A stretch of 25,516 nt of DNA from Amanita rubescens (lineage: Eukaryota; Basidiomycota; Agaricomycetes; Agaricales; Amanitaceae): the NCBI GenBank assembly GCA_015039365.1, contig WION01000660.1, positions 1 through 25,516 of the forward strand. The letters are read 5' to 3'. A program made the position numbers and the translations under genes. Of this stretch, positions 8,735 to 19,953 are shown piece by piece. The notes under the pieces are model-generated. The model was not told the DNA's origin. It did no database searches and was given only the letters and a program-made list of their open reading frames with translations. The stretch's first letter is position 1; each line of letters opens with the position of its first letter.

Positions 8735-10979
8735 TCATGTTTTTGCATTCTCAGAAGGTTTATCCAACGTCGGCACGTTATCGACAGCCATCTCATCAGA
8801 AGTCGTCTGCAGCTTTTCTGGATTAGGTGTTGGCGTGCTATCCGACGGGGTGGGATCTACGTCCATCTGGGGTGGAGCAACGGATGGAGATTTCGCAATC
8901 CTGGCAGTTGTTGTATGTCCACTAGGTCCGGCGCCGTGCGTTGAAGCGGCAGAGCCTGCAGCTAGTATTCCTACTCCTATTCCAAATTTCAATCCTCCAT
9001 TGCTCTCAGCACTGTCCGCGTCCCGATGGCTTGCGTGGTTTCTCCGTCCGCCTTCTCCCTCATCGTCCGAATCCGACAGTTCACCGTCGGCTTGTCTTCT
9101 AGAGTCCAGTAATCTTCGCGGTCGTCGTTCATCAGGCGGGATAAGGTCTTCGTCTTTGTTCTGATCTTCAACCATTTCGTCTATTGGCATTGATGGTATA
9201 TCTGTGCGAGTGCGTATATATAACTTCGTTCAGAAATGCCTTTTATAACTTACCCGTCATCTGTACACTGGGTGGTCCGCCGATATGTCTAACATTTTCT
9301 AGCACGATTCGTTTTACTCGATCCAGATAGGCAGATGTGTTCAGATCATCCGTGTTTGAAGACTTGACATCGAGAATGTAGTCAGGACCAAAATATTCAT
9401 AGTACTCGTTCACGGGAATTTCTGACACGTTCTTATTAATTTATAACAAGCTGACTGGTTGAGGACTGACCTGGTGTAAGCTCCACTCCTGCCGCCAACC
9501 CCGTTTCGTAGGCCCAAGCGCGACTCACGTTGCGCATTGTATAACCGCCACCGCCAAGCAACAGTAGTGGTTTGTTAAATGACTTGACGAATTTAACGCA
9601 GTTCGCGTGACCTAAGATATTGAATTGAGTTGTTTCTAGAAACGGGATAGCGTGGCATACCTCGCATCGACAAATTTAAACATCCTAATTTATCGCCAGA
9701 GAGGGAATCTGTCCCGCACTGCAGGACTACAGCGGATGGATCGTATGTCTCCATGACTTGACGAATTACCTTTCACATTACATCAGATAAACACCTAAGC
9801 GGACAAAACCAGGGACTCACAGGCTCAAAAACGGATTTATAGTTTTCGTCTGTTATCCCATCTCTCAGGGGGAAATTTAGGGCGTAATTTTTACCCTTCA
9901 TGACACCCACATCCTGTTTGTTGTTATGAATATTAAGCTGGAGTTGAAGATAAAGGTACGTACCCGTAGTTCACCAGTCCCAGGAAAGTACTCTCCGTAC
10001 TTGTGAAAACTGGCGGTCATGACCCTGTCGGTGGTATAAAAGGCCTCTTCAACACCGTCACCGTGATGTACATCAATGTCGATATAAAGGACTCTCTGGT
10101 GATATCTGGATGTTGGGTAAGATCAGGAAAAGACCCGCAAGTTGGTCCTAACCGTAGCAACTCCAAGATTCCCAACACGATATCTATGCGCATGCATTAA
10201 GTATCATTGACAAGTTGCGACAATCACAACTCTTACCGTTTACATAGCAAAATCCACTGGCCTCGCTCTTCTTTGCGTGATGCAACCCTCCTGCCCAGTT
10301 GATGGCTATATCACACTTATCTCTACTCAATCTCGCCGCACCCTCTGTCATATACAACAGCAGTTTAGTGAAGCTCCGGTGCTTTCAAGGACAACAAATA
10401 CCCATCGAACCCCCGGCCGAGATGGCACAGTATTCAAAAAGTCCATCAAATACAGGACAATCATCCCCTACGTTATCTAAAGTAGAGTATGATCAGTACG
10501 CAGCAACTCAAAAGTCCACATGTACCAACATTTGTGCTGTTCTTTACCGAATGAACTCATGTTGCTCGGCGTTATTTTATTTAAAAAGTCAACATATTCG
10601 TCCGAATGAAACTGTGTCATCTCTCGCTTTGTTGCAGGTTTAGCGCGCTACGCTGGATTAAAGAAGTGGGATGCGGAAATCGCTATGTACCCACGAAGAT
10701 TTCCATTTTCTTGTACAGGCCATAATTCATGACCAGAGAATGACACATACGAATTCGAGTTGGTTTCATCCTTAGATAGCAGAGAAGAGTAAGGTGAAAC
10801 GTTCTGTGAAAGATGAATTCACGTACGGATGTCCTGGGCCATAATGGAACCCACCGATATCGGAATCGAAAAAGTAACACTGGGGTGTCGTGAGTTGGGT
10901 TTGGTGTGCATGTTATAAGAGGACTCACGACACGTTTCCGTTGATTCTCGCCTTCAATAGGCGTCCATTTATCAGTCAT
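8735..10979 (-). CDS. RPD3: Class I histone deacetylase (Rpd3/HDAC1 type), 13 exons
   Basis: A zinc-dependent lysine deacetylase, catalytic subunit of Rpd3/Sin3-type nuclear corepressors. Exons are 10979-10929, 10879-10827, 10770-10695, 10647-10530, 10476-10402, 10344-10237, 10183-10153, 10105-9964, 9913-9821, 9769-9661, 9611-9471, 9421-9254 and 9201-8735, giving 543 residues. Seen are [18 protein letters not shown], the active-site pair in [10 protein letters not shown] (near H146-H147), [15 protein letters not shown] (zinc ligands D182, H184), [26 protein letters not shown] and [16 protein letters not shown] with the catalytic Tyr. [11 protein letters not shown] and [14 protein letters not shown] close the core. 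The catalytic domain is complete and intact. The last exon encodes a tail of about 155 residues: acidic first ([17 protein letters not shown]), then Gly/Ala- and Pro/Thr-rich. Such tails vary widely among fungal orthologues. Introns are 47-57 nt. Confidence 0.97.
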
Positions 10980-11237
10980 TGTCAGCGTTATTTTTTACCA
11001 TGCATAGATAGGTACAACTATGTTTAATGAATCGGGCACGATTCGGGGATCTCACGTTCGGCACGTGGCTTTATTTGGCAGGGTCCTTCTGATCACACAC
11101 CGTCAGATCAGGAAATGTCTATATATGTATGTGGACAATATGGACATTGGGAATGGTGGCTAATGATAGCTAACATCTCAAGATTATATCTTCGCTTTCC
11201 CAAGCGGCGCCTCACGATCTATATCAATATGGACCTA

Positions 11238-12043
11238 TTAGCGAATATAATTTTCATCGGATTGTGGAGTACCTTGGTATATTAGGGTGGAGGGCGCAAA
11301 ACCAAAGTCCTCTGAGAGGGTAATTCCCTAAAAAGAATAAGTGAACCACAGATGTGGGTCAACATACGCAGCCTACCATTTCGCCCGCAATGACACGAAC
11401 CTGGAGTTGAACATCAGCTTCCCTTCCTTAGGTCTACAGAGGAGGTGAAGACTAACCGTTGACCAGTGATGAACGCAGTGTAGGGCAGCGAACCATAACT
11501 GGTAAGAATAGTTGCAGTATGGGATGACAGGAATCATGCGTGCTTACTTCACGGCCAAACGTAGTTTGGAATTCCTGCAAAAATGGTGTGACAGCTTGGA
11601 GAGTCATTGGGTCATCCATGTTTACTCTTGGGACAAGCTCCTCCAGCTGCTTGATAGTATCAAGGATCGACTCCTTGGCAGCACTTCGACTGCTCTCCAT
11701 TGGGGTGTTACGAATCCTAATATCATAGGAAAGTACGCGTGGTGGCGGCGAGGATGTGACGTTTAGCAAGAGCTGAAAGTGGTCTCGTGCGTGACGCAAA
11801 TGCTTTCCTATCCATGTTCATAAGACAAATGACCTAAGTTCTAGATGAGACAGTATTACCAATGGTAGATCCTGGAAGGTATCGAGAACTCGTGGTAAGT
11901 CGGTCATCAGAGTCAAGATGATTATCCAGCAGGTCGATTGCCTGTAATAGGACTGTTTTGGAGACGAACAGGAGCTTCTCGATGGAGTCTGGAGATCTTT
12001 GACCGCCTGTGGAGGACATGGGTGCAATTGAGTGGATGTTCAT
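11238..12043 (-). CDS. DinB-like (four-helix, metal-binding fold) protein
   Basis: Exons 12043-11860, 11807-11548, 11498-11457, 11400-11377 and 11327-11238 join to 199 residues. The features fit the DinB/YfiT-like superfamily: a first helix LLQAIDLLDN, then GKHLRHARDHFQLLL with the His ligands of a metal site, a long third helix (SILDTIKQLEELVPRV), and FGRELWFAALHCVHHWSTVR with further His residues. The C-terminal block is GITLSEDFGFAPSTLIYQ. This last block and the RELW-x-ALH-x2-HH motif recur in uncharacterised eukaryotic DinB-like proteins. No enzymatic role can be assigned; bacterial relatives include thiol-dependent transferases. The 24-nt exon 4 and the 42-nt exon 3 are short, but both carry conserved residues. 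Confidence 0.8.
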
Positions 12044-12410
12044 AAGATGGGATGTTCACCGCGTGTACGGCCGAGAGACTGCATGAGATGCGGAAGTAGA
12101 AAACGTAGATCCGCGCTGTATTTACATAAACGGATACAGAAGTGGAAAGACTATGCCTCGGTCAAATTTCGAACAGCCCACGATGTAAGAACTGCCCGAA
12201 CTCAAACGAGATCCTCTTGCTCTGCCAGAACCGTGCTCGAGTTTGTTAGCATCGAGTGAGAGACAGGTAGCGACTCCAGGCATCTATCAACCGTCGTCGT
12301 CGTTCTGGTTTAAGTCGACCCTGCTTGTTCCGACGATATATATATCGCTGACTAAGCAAGTGCTTTCTGCAGCACCCAACTTGTAATTCACTGATTTCTG
12401 GTCATTAGCA
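12044..12410. other. Divergent promoter region, DinB-like gene and LSC2
   Basis: The two start codons are 367 bp apart on opposite strands. The region contains a perfect 14-bp AT-rich palindrome at 12334-12347. No coding sequence with family features was seen. Confidence 0.5.
12334..12347. promoter_or_regulatory. Palindromic TATA-like element of LSC2
   Basis: CGATATATATATCG is a perfect palindrome 64-77 bp before the LSC2 ATG. It is well placed for a TATA box; the flanking CG symmetry may be chance. Confidence 0.4.
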
Positions 12411-14120
12411 ATGCTCAGGTCACTCGGAGTCTCAAGAACATTAGCACGTGTGAGTTTTAGATTGTCGTTTGATATCTGGGACGCAGTTTTGACCACGACG
12501 ATTAGACTGTCACGCCGGCGGGGCAGAAGCGTTTTCTGTCAATACATGAATACCAGTCCATGGGCTTGTTGAATTCAGTGAGCCCACGTCACCTCACTCC
12601 GAGTCGCTGTCTAACGAGAAGTATAGTATGGCATTCCTACACCGAAAAGCGTAGTCGCCAAGTCAGCCGAAGAAGCTTTCAGTGTGGCTAAAGGATTTGG
12701 TCCGTGGATGTTCTTAATATGAGCACTGTGCGTAATTGAATCTGCAGGCCATGACCGGTTGGTTATCAAGGCACAAGTCCTTGCTGGTGGACGTGGCAAG
12801 GGAAAGTTTGACAATGGTCTGCAGGGGGGCGTTCATATGGTCAACAGGTAATGCGTTGCCATACCATCTGCGACTGGGTATAATAAGCATCATTCACAGT
12901 GCCGAACAAGCCAAGGACCTCGCCGGCAAGATGATAGGCGCGAAACTCATCACCAAGCAGACGGGAGCGGCTGGACGTGTTTGCAATGCTGCAAGTGATT
13001 GTTTATTTAGAAATGGCACACGCGCTAAGCCACCTATGCAGGTCATGCTCGCTGAACGTCGTGAACCAGCCCACGAATATTATGTTGCTGTCCTCAACGA
13101 TCGTGCTTCCCAAGGCGTTGTTTTGGTCGCTTCTGCACAAGGGGGCATGAACATTGAAGAGGTTGCAGCGAAGGATCCTAGTGCCATCATTACAACGCCC
13201 ATCGACTTCTACAAGGGACTTAGCGTCGAGGAGGCCCTTTCTGTTGCCAAGAAGCTCGGCTTTTCTGACGAAGCTCAGGCAGAGGCTGCGGACATATTCA
13301 TCAACCTTTATAGGATTTTCAAGGAGAAGGATGCAACTCAGATTGAGATTAATCCAATGGCCCTCACAAAGGATGGCGCCGTTCTTTGGTATGTGCTTCA
13401 CTCGCATCGCCTCCGCCGAACTGACCAATTCAAATAGCATGGACGCCAAGTTCGGATTCGACGATAATGCCGACTTCCGGCAGAAAGACATTTTTGCTCT
13501 CCGCGATATCTCACAGGAAGAGCCTTCCGAAGTCGAGGCACAGAAGGCAAATCTCAACTTTATCAAGCTGGACGGTAACATTGGCTGCCTAGTAAACGGA
13601 GCCGGTTTGGCCATGGCCACCATGGATGTTCTTGCGCTTCACGGCGGTAACCCTGCCAATTTCTTGGATGTCGGAGGGTATGTCATTTGCTCTTTCTGGT
13701 TTGATTTTTGACGTACCTCGGTCACAGTGGTGCCACCCCTGATACCGTCAAGAAGGCATTTGAAATCTTGTTGTCGGACCCCAAGGTCAAGAGCATCTTT
13801 ATCAACATTTTCGGAGGTAGGCAGACAACGAAAACGTCTGTACTTTAACTGAAATACGTTGCAAGGTATCATGCGTTGTGACTACATCGCTGAAGGTGTT
13901 ATCAAGGCTACCAAAGAATTGAACCTTCAAGTACCTCTCGTGGTGCGGTTGAAAGGAACCAAAGAGCAAGAGGCAAAAGCGTAAGCCATCGAATTTATCC
14001 AAATTTACCTTGCTCTGAGGCTATCCTCCTTTAAGAATGATTAGAGAATCTGGCTTGAAAATCATCGCTTTCGACGAGCTGGACGATGCAGCTGAGCGTG
14101 CTGTTCAATTGGCAATTTAA
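12411..14120 (+). CDS. LSC2: Succinyl-CoA ligase (succinate-CoA ligase) beta subunit, mitochondrial
   Basis: A TCA-cycle enzyme that makes ATP or GTP from succinyl-CoA in the matrix; it pairs with the alpha subunit, which is not in this window. Exons are 12411-12449, 12506-12577, 12627-12699, 12748-12847, 12900-12990, 13042-13388, 13438-13677, 13728-13816, 13866-13980 and 14036-14120, giving 416 residues. The start [13 protein letters not shown] is a basic presequence. Then come [26 protein letters not shown], the ATP-grasp block [81 protein letters not shown] and [16 protein letters not shown]. The piece 12991-13041 begins GCAAGT and ends CAG, and would add 17 residues inside a conserved block. 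I read it as a GC-AG intron although it is open in frame. Confidence 0.96.
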
Positions 14121-14303
14121 TGGATAAATATAGAGTATACCTTACTGTGCACTAATATAGAGGTGTAATCACAACATCTACACTGCCATGCGAGAATCGA
14201 ATATTTGCAAATATATACACAGCATGTACCAATACGAAAACAAGTGAATGTTCGAGAGAAAGAAAGAAGAAAAAAGGAAAAATCAATAACGAAACAACCC
14301 TTT

Positions 14304-17300
14304 TTACCAATTGCGCATGAAAGGTGACGGCGGCATGGGACTGAACCCAACTTGTGATGAGGACGGATGACTTGATGCTGATGGTTGCATGCCTACTTGT
14401 CCATTTTCGGGTCTCGGTTGGCCCCGCCCAGCTGGCAAAGGCATATAACCGGACGTCGGTGTCATCTGCATATGCATCATTGCAGGACTTGGGGGGTACA
14501 TATGGGCACCCGCGTGCTGCAAGATCGGACTCATAACCGGCATATTGCGATTCCGATTCGCTTGAATGCTCTGCGACTGGGGTGTACCTGGCATATTTGT
14601 CGGCATTGCAGCTGCATACATAGCAGGAGCGCCGTTCGAAGGGTAGGCCATTAGCTGTGGTGCATATGGTGGTCCCATAGGTCTCATCATGTTTGCATTC
14701 TGGGTATGGTGTTGGACAGGCACCCACATAGCAGCAGGATTATACATTGGAGTGTGACCGTTCCCTTGTATACGCGTAGGTACTGGGGAGGAAACCATCT
14801 GAGGGTACACCATGGTAGGACTAGGCGAGTGGCTCATCATGGGAGAAGGATACGCCGCATAAGTAGGCCGCATATTATTAGGTGGCATTGGATAAGGATA
14901 ATTTGAGGGGGATGGGCGGGCTACAGGTGCTATTGTCGATGGCGGAGATATAGTCGGTTTATTTGGCGTAGAGGCAGATGACGATGGTACTTGTTGAAAT
15001 GCCCTCGTCACATCATGCAATGACATTCGTGACGAGGATGTACCTGGTGCAGGTGGTGGAGTCTCACCACCCTCCGATTTCACATCTTGTAGTGTGAAAG
15101 GAAGAGAGGTAAGATCATCAGCAATACCTTCCAATGAATTGACCGTATGCAAACCGGCCTTATCGGATGTCTGGGACCACACAGCTTTCAGGAGCTCAGG
15201 ATCTGGTGCTCGTGCCGGAGACTCTTTCACCGGGACGCTTCTGGATGTTGACCATGGAGAAGGCTGGCGGCCCGGCTACAATAATCAGCACATAGGCAAC
15301 GCTGAGGTCTAATCGAAACTTACTTTATCAGGATTCTTTGAATCGGATAATCGTGCAGTCTCTGATTCGACAGGCGGTTCGGCTGCTTTCCCGTCCTTCG
15401 GTTCATCGCCATTTGATTCGGGTCTCCTCACGACGACCGATTGATGGATGGGCTCGACGACTTCACTGGCTGGGGAGCCAGTAATAGGGCCTTCGGACTC
15501 TTGCGCCTGAGAGGGTTGAGGATCATCGATTTCGCTGGAAACGATGAAATTGACGAGCGATTTGGGCTCTGCCTCAGGCACATCAATGCGCGAACCACGA
15601 TAGAAGGCGACGCCAGATCCTTCAGGCATTTTTGGCTGTGATCTAGTCCTCGGAGGTAGCGGGGAGCTCTCAGATGGAGTCCTCGAGTTGATACCAACAG
15701 CGGGAGATGACGCTTCAGGCTCTGGGGGAGGAGATCGACTAGTAGCATTTACTTCCGCTACCCCCTCATCGCCCGAGTCGGGGCGTGCCGGGGGAAGCGA
15801 TGTCGGCTTCCGCCATGACGTTGATGTGTCTGCCCCGTTTTGTTTTCCGAACGCTCCATAGCTGTTAGTCCTCGAGGACATCGGAGCTGCACTTTGATTT
15901 CGTGGCCCGTTCCTACTCCGAGGTATTTGAACTCGGGGCTTTATTTTGCCCTTGTATCCCCCGAAAGTTGGACGGAAAAGTACGTCATTCACGGACAGGC
16001 TACGCTTGGTCATACCTTCAACTGGAGGTTCGAAGGAGAGGATATCCAAACGAACAACCATCGGTCGAGAGAAAATATACAGTTGCTTTCGATGAATCGG
16101 TTCTCTTTCTTGACCCTCGGCAGGAAGTCTCACGATAATACTATTCCAAGCAGGTTTCGGGGATCGAGGAGGCTCCAACACTGTTCTATAGAACTCCTCC
16201 CGGCTTTCTTCCGAGAATTCCGCCGTTCGTCCACGGAGGGATGGCGGTATCCATTTTTCCTTGGGTTTAACGGTAAGACTTTGCGTCGACTGAGCTTGTG
16301 CAGCGGGAGCTTCTGCTTCTGGAGGACCACTCTCCTTGCTCAACTCTTCGGCGTGCATATCATGTATGGCACCTTTGATACGAGAAATGGCATCTACTAA
16401 AGATGACATGGGTGCTTGGTGATAAAAGTTTTGTGAACGTGGCGTCCGCTGTAAAGGCGGGGAAACTTGATTCGGGTAGCGGCTGTCCAAAGAACCCTCA
16501 TTTGCCTTGGCCACTTGCTCCGAGGTCGAGATATCAGTGGCAAGGTTACCTTCCGGTCGATCCTTGTTAATCAGACTCTTAACCTGCTGCTCGCCCGTTG
16601 TAATTTGGATCAACGGAGTCTTCCTCCGCCAAGTATCAATATCATTCTTAGCTGAGGGAGATAGAGGTTGAGAAGGTAAAGAAGAGGGTGTGTCATCAAA
16701 GAAGTCGCTCGCGACAGGTCGAGGCGCTCTCTTTGTTACTTCCTTTTGTTCAGTGCCAGATACACCAGGTGCTGTTTCACCGACGAATTTACCCATGTCC
16801 GTGAAATCCACAACTTCGAGGTCTTCTTGCTTTCCGTCGGCTAATGTCTGAATGTGATCAAGAGGAGAAGGAGGGGGCGGGGGCATGAACGCAACGGAAC
16901 TAGAAGACGGGCGTTGAGGAGATGTAGGTTCGTCAGGTTGTCGAGGTACAGGCCCGCTTCTCCTCCAGGTCTCGGCAGTCTCAGCAGATGGTGCACCGTT
17001 AGAAGGCCCAGTCGCGGAGGCGAAACGTCGGGAGGGTATGGAATCGGTGGAATGCTGCGGCAGAGGTCGCCGATGCGGTGGTTTTGATGATGGGTCCGCA
17101 TTTTCCCTCACTTTTTCTGCAGCGTCCAATGCCTCCTTGATAAGCAAGGTTGCTTCGGCATCCTGTAAGCAAAAAATCTTGAGCATGTCAAGCGCTGCGA
17201 AAAGACCGAAAGTAAACTGACCTTTTCATTTTCCGCCTGCTGCTCCGGCTCTGTTTTAATTTGCCCAGCCTCCTCTTCTTTCTGCGCCTTTTCCTCAGCC

Positions 17301-19680
17301 TCTGCTTTCATCTTTAACTCCATCTCAGCCGCCTTCCTCCTTGCACGCTCCTTTTGCGCCTCACGCTCTTCCTCTTCGTGTTGCCTTCTCTGCTTCGCTC
17401 GAGCTGCAGCATTTTGCATGACATCTTTCTTCAGCTCCTCCAGATCATGACCTAGGCCAGGTAAAGGCAGCGAGGGTGTAACAGGTGACAGCATGCCCCT
17501 TGTGGACACAGAAGCATGCGAGGGCGCAGGAGAATGTAGGGGGTCGCGTGCGGCATGTGACGGACCTTGAAACTCTGACGGTTCGTCTGTAGGATGGCGC
17601 CGCGGCGGAGCGGCACCATTCACAGACCCTGAGACAGACGGACGATGCCTGGCACTCTCTCTTGAGGGGTTCCGCCAGGCGTGCGCAGGTACCGGGGGCG
17701 GACCCATTGCCGCGTGACGACCACGATCAAAGTCTTTACCTTTTTCATTATCCCTATCCCTATCCCTCCCTCTTAATGAAGCTGGCCTCTTCGGCAATCC
17801 AATCTCCCCCTTGGGCATAAGGGGACTCGAAGGTGGACCATCTTTTTTGTCCTTGTCGCGCGGGCGATCGCGATCGGTGGATGATACAAAACTAGAATTG
17901 CTAGCAGTGCTGAACCTCCTTGACCTGCTCGAACCAAAATCTGGAGGCCCGCCACTCGACTTGGAAAAGGCACCGGAAGCACTTCTTGGTTCTGTCGGCG
18001 AGATCGTGCGATCATGAAAACTACCACGTTTGCTCGGGAATGAGCCATGCCCTCCTCGATGGCTATAGGGCTCCATTTTGTTCGAACGTTCATTAAATAG
18101 TACCCGAGGAGGTTCTTGCGGTGATCGTTGCTGAACGCTGACCGGTATGCTACGTCTTTGACCGCTAATAGGCGTACATTCATAACCCACTATTAAGCGA
18201 CCGTCTGCGAACCAAAAGGAACAATCCGTACCTTGGCCAACTACGGTCAAAATCGTCAGCAAAGCGCTCCTCTTTACTAACGGGGATTTCCGTAGTAGAT
18301 TCCAGCCTTGTAGAATGAAACTGATTTTACACTCCCTGACGGAGATTGCTCTCGAGACCTTGACGTCTGCTCTAGAACTTCGACCTTGTACTGTCTTCCA
18401 TCGCCGAATTCGATAACATTGTCCCAATAATTATCATCATCTTCCACCATCTATATGACATTATTATATCGACTCAGTCACAAATGTAGGCAGATGTACA
18501 TACCTCGTCCCAGTGATGCGCGTTAGGATCCAGATGTACGCCCCGGAACGTGTCAGCCTCCTCACTTCTAGAAGGTTTGCTTGATGTCATGGTCGACGGA
18601 GATATGCAAGCTTCTTTTGTAGGTTGTTCGGTAGGTTTGCTCTTACGTGTAGAGGCGGTAACTTAAAAACGCATATAATTGTATCGAGGAATATAACATT
18701 ACCGTAAACTCTTACCTTGTGCAACTTCTGCGGCAGTTGGAAAGTCATTGCTCGTGACCTCAGGCCGCGTGGAGGGCCTAACATTGCCCCATACAGGCTT
18801 GCTGGAAGGCCCTGTCGATGCATTAGAACCTCCGTCCTTGTTTGGTACAGTACTTGGCGCTGTTTGCTGATGGCCAAGCGCCGAACGCGATCCCAGTTGA
18901 GTCACTTTACCAGGATGCGACAATTGGGGTGCTGCTGGCGCAGATGTCGACGATGTCGTTATGGCGGGAACAGATGGCGATGGAGTGGTGCCATTTGGCG
19001 AGTTTGCACCGGTTGTGGATGTAGGAGCCGTGGAAGATGGTCGTGACCAACCTGCAACAGAGGAAGGTGTGGGTGTGGGTGCAGTGAGCTTGGTCGTTAC
19101 GAGGCGAGGATGTGGCGAGGACGTTTGGGTAGGCGGTCTCGCTAGAGAACGTTAGCTGAATACTATAGCACAATGTCACAACATACAAGCGCCGTTCCCT
19201 GAGGACTTGGTGGAGCTAGAAGCGGTGGCCATGGCGCTTGTCGCACCAGAGGCGGACGTGGTTTTCTCGAGGAACTTCTTGTTGATATTGATTGAACTAA
19301 ATTTTTTCGGATGAGGGGCAGTCGCAACTGTCGGCGTTGATGATCCAGAATGGCTCTGGCTTGAGTTAAGTTGGACGAGCGCCGGGCGTGTGGGAGAAGG
19401 AGAGGCAGCAGATACTGGTGGCGTCGGTAGGGAAGGTAAAGGAGCAGGCTGAACGAGAGGATTATCCGTCCTGATCAGAAGCATTCATGGTCGCAGGGGA
19501 GAGTTTCTCTGCTTCTTTTCCGCCCTCGCTATCTCCTGCGTTCCGCATCCCGGTTGTCCCGTCGTTGACTCTACCCTCTGCCACATTCTTCTCTGCACTG
19601 CCAGACCTCAGCGACAACTCGTTTACCTCCTGTCCAATTAAGTCCAGTGTTGCCTTGTTCGCCTGTTCGATATCTGCCAT
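14304..19680 (-). CDS. Very large disordered protein with PAM2w-like motif and coiled coil
   Basis: About 1600 residues, not assigned to a named family. Firm exons are 19141-18716, 18661-18504, 18450-18359, 18306-18232, 18164-17222, 17162-15324 and 15275-14304. The 5' end is uncertain: either exon 1 is 19680-19627 joined by a 178-nt intron to 19448-19187, or translation starts at ATG 19484 and runs to 19187. Ordered islands lie in a Ser/Pro-rich background: KKFSSININKKFLEK, KPVWGNVRPS...DFPTAAEVAQ, GVHLDPNAHHWDEM followed by YWDNVIEFGDGRQYKVEVL, KEERFADDFDRSWPR and RVLFNERSNKMEPYSHRG. Further on are a charged coiled coil (about residues 585-660, Glu/Lys/Ala-rich), EKWIPPSLRG, a block around VRLDILSFEPPVEG (about 1000-1060), LKAVWSQTSDKAGLHTVNSLEG, and a Met/Pro/Tyr-rich tail ending FMRNW. 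LDPNAHHW resembles the LNPNAxxW PAM2w motif of LARP4. A cytoplasmic mRNP role is inference. Confidence 0.8.
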
Positions 19681-19690
19681 AGACGCGTCT
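19681..19690. promoter_or_regulatory. Perfect palindrome with ACGCGT core next to a candidate start codon
   Basis: AGACGCGTCT is a 10-bp palindrome directly abutting the minus-strand ATG at 19680. It carries the MCB core hexamer. Its position against the ATG suggests leader rather than promoter use, or chance. Confidence 0.2.
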
Positions 19691-19953
19691 CGAGACGCTA
19701 ATTGGTAGGTAAATGGCGGTTAAGGGATGTTTGTACTGTGGGCGAGGTCATCAGCGGTCACGAGCGAGTGAGTCATATCCGAGTGGAAAGTAGAATGCGT
19801 GAGATGGGGAGAAGAAAGAAGACATACCTGGGGATTTATACCGCCAGTATGGAAGAGTCGCTTGCTCAACCAACAAGGGAACCTCTACTCCGGACCCGCC
19901 GCCGAATCTCCGGCCGAACCGCCGTAATAGAATTAATTACAACATTATTCACT

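Noticed and set aside
12736..13437. A single 233-codon open frame in LSC2 taken as one exon
   Set aside because: It runs through two introns by chance. Only the exons given reproduce the succinyl-CoA ligase sequence.
13003..13711. Long minus- and plus-strand alternative frames across LSC2 exons 6-7
   Set aside because: They are shadows of the coding frame with no family features.
5809..14120. Run of four minus-strand genes as an operon or metabolic cluster
   Set aside because: Functions (thioesterase, DNA repair, chromatin, DinB-like) are unrelated and each gene has its own introns and gap; this is ordinary compact fungal layout.
15840..16400. 186-codon plus-strand open frame inside the giant gene
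   Set aside because: It is antisense to a GC-moderate conserved block, has no recognised domain, and overlaps the confident exon 17162-15324.
17747..17775. CCCTAT tandem resembling telomeric repeat
   Set aside because: It encodes Arg-Asp dipeptides (RGRDRDRDN) in the disordered protein. The repeat is short and in frame.
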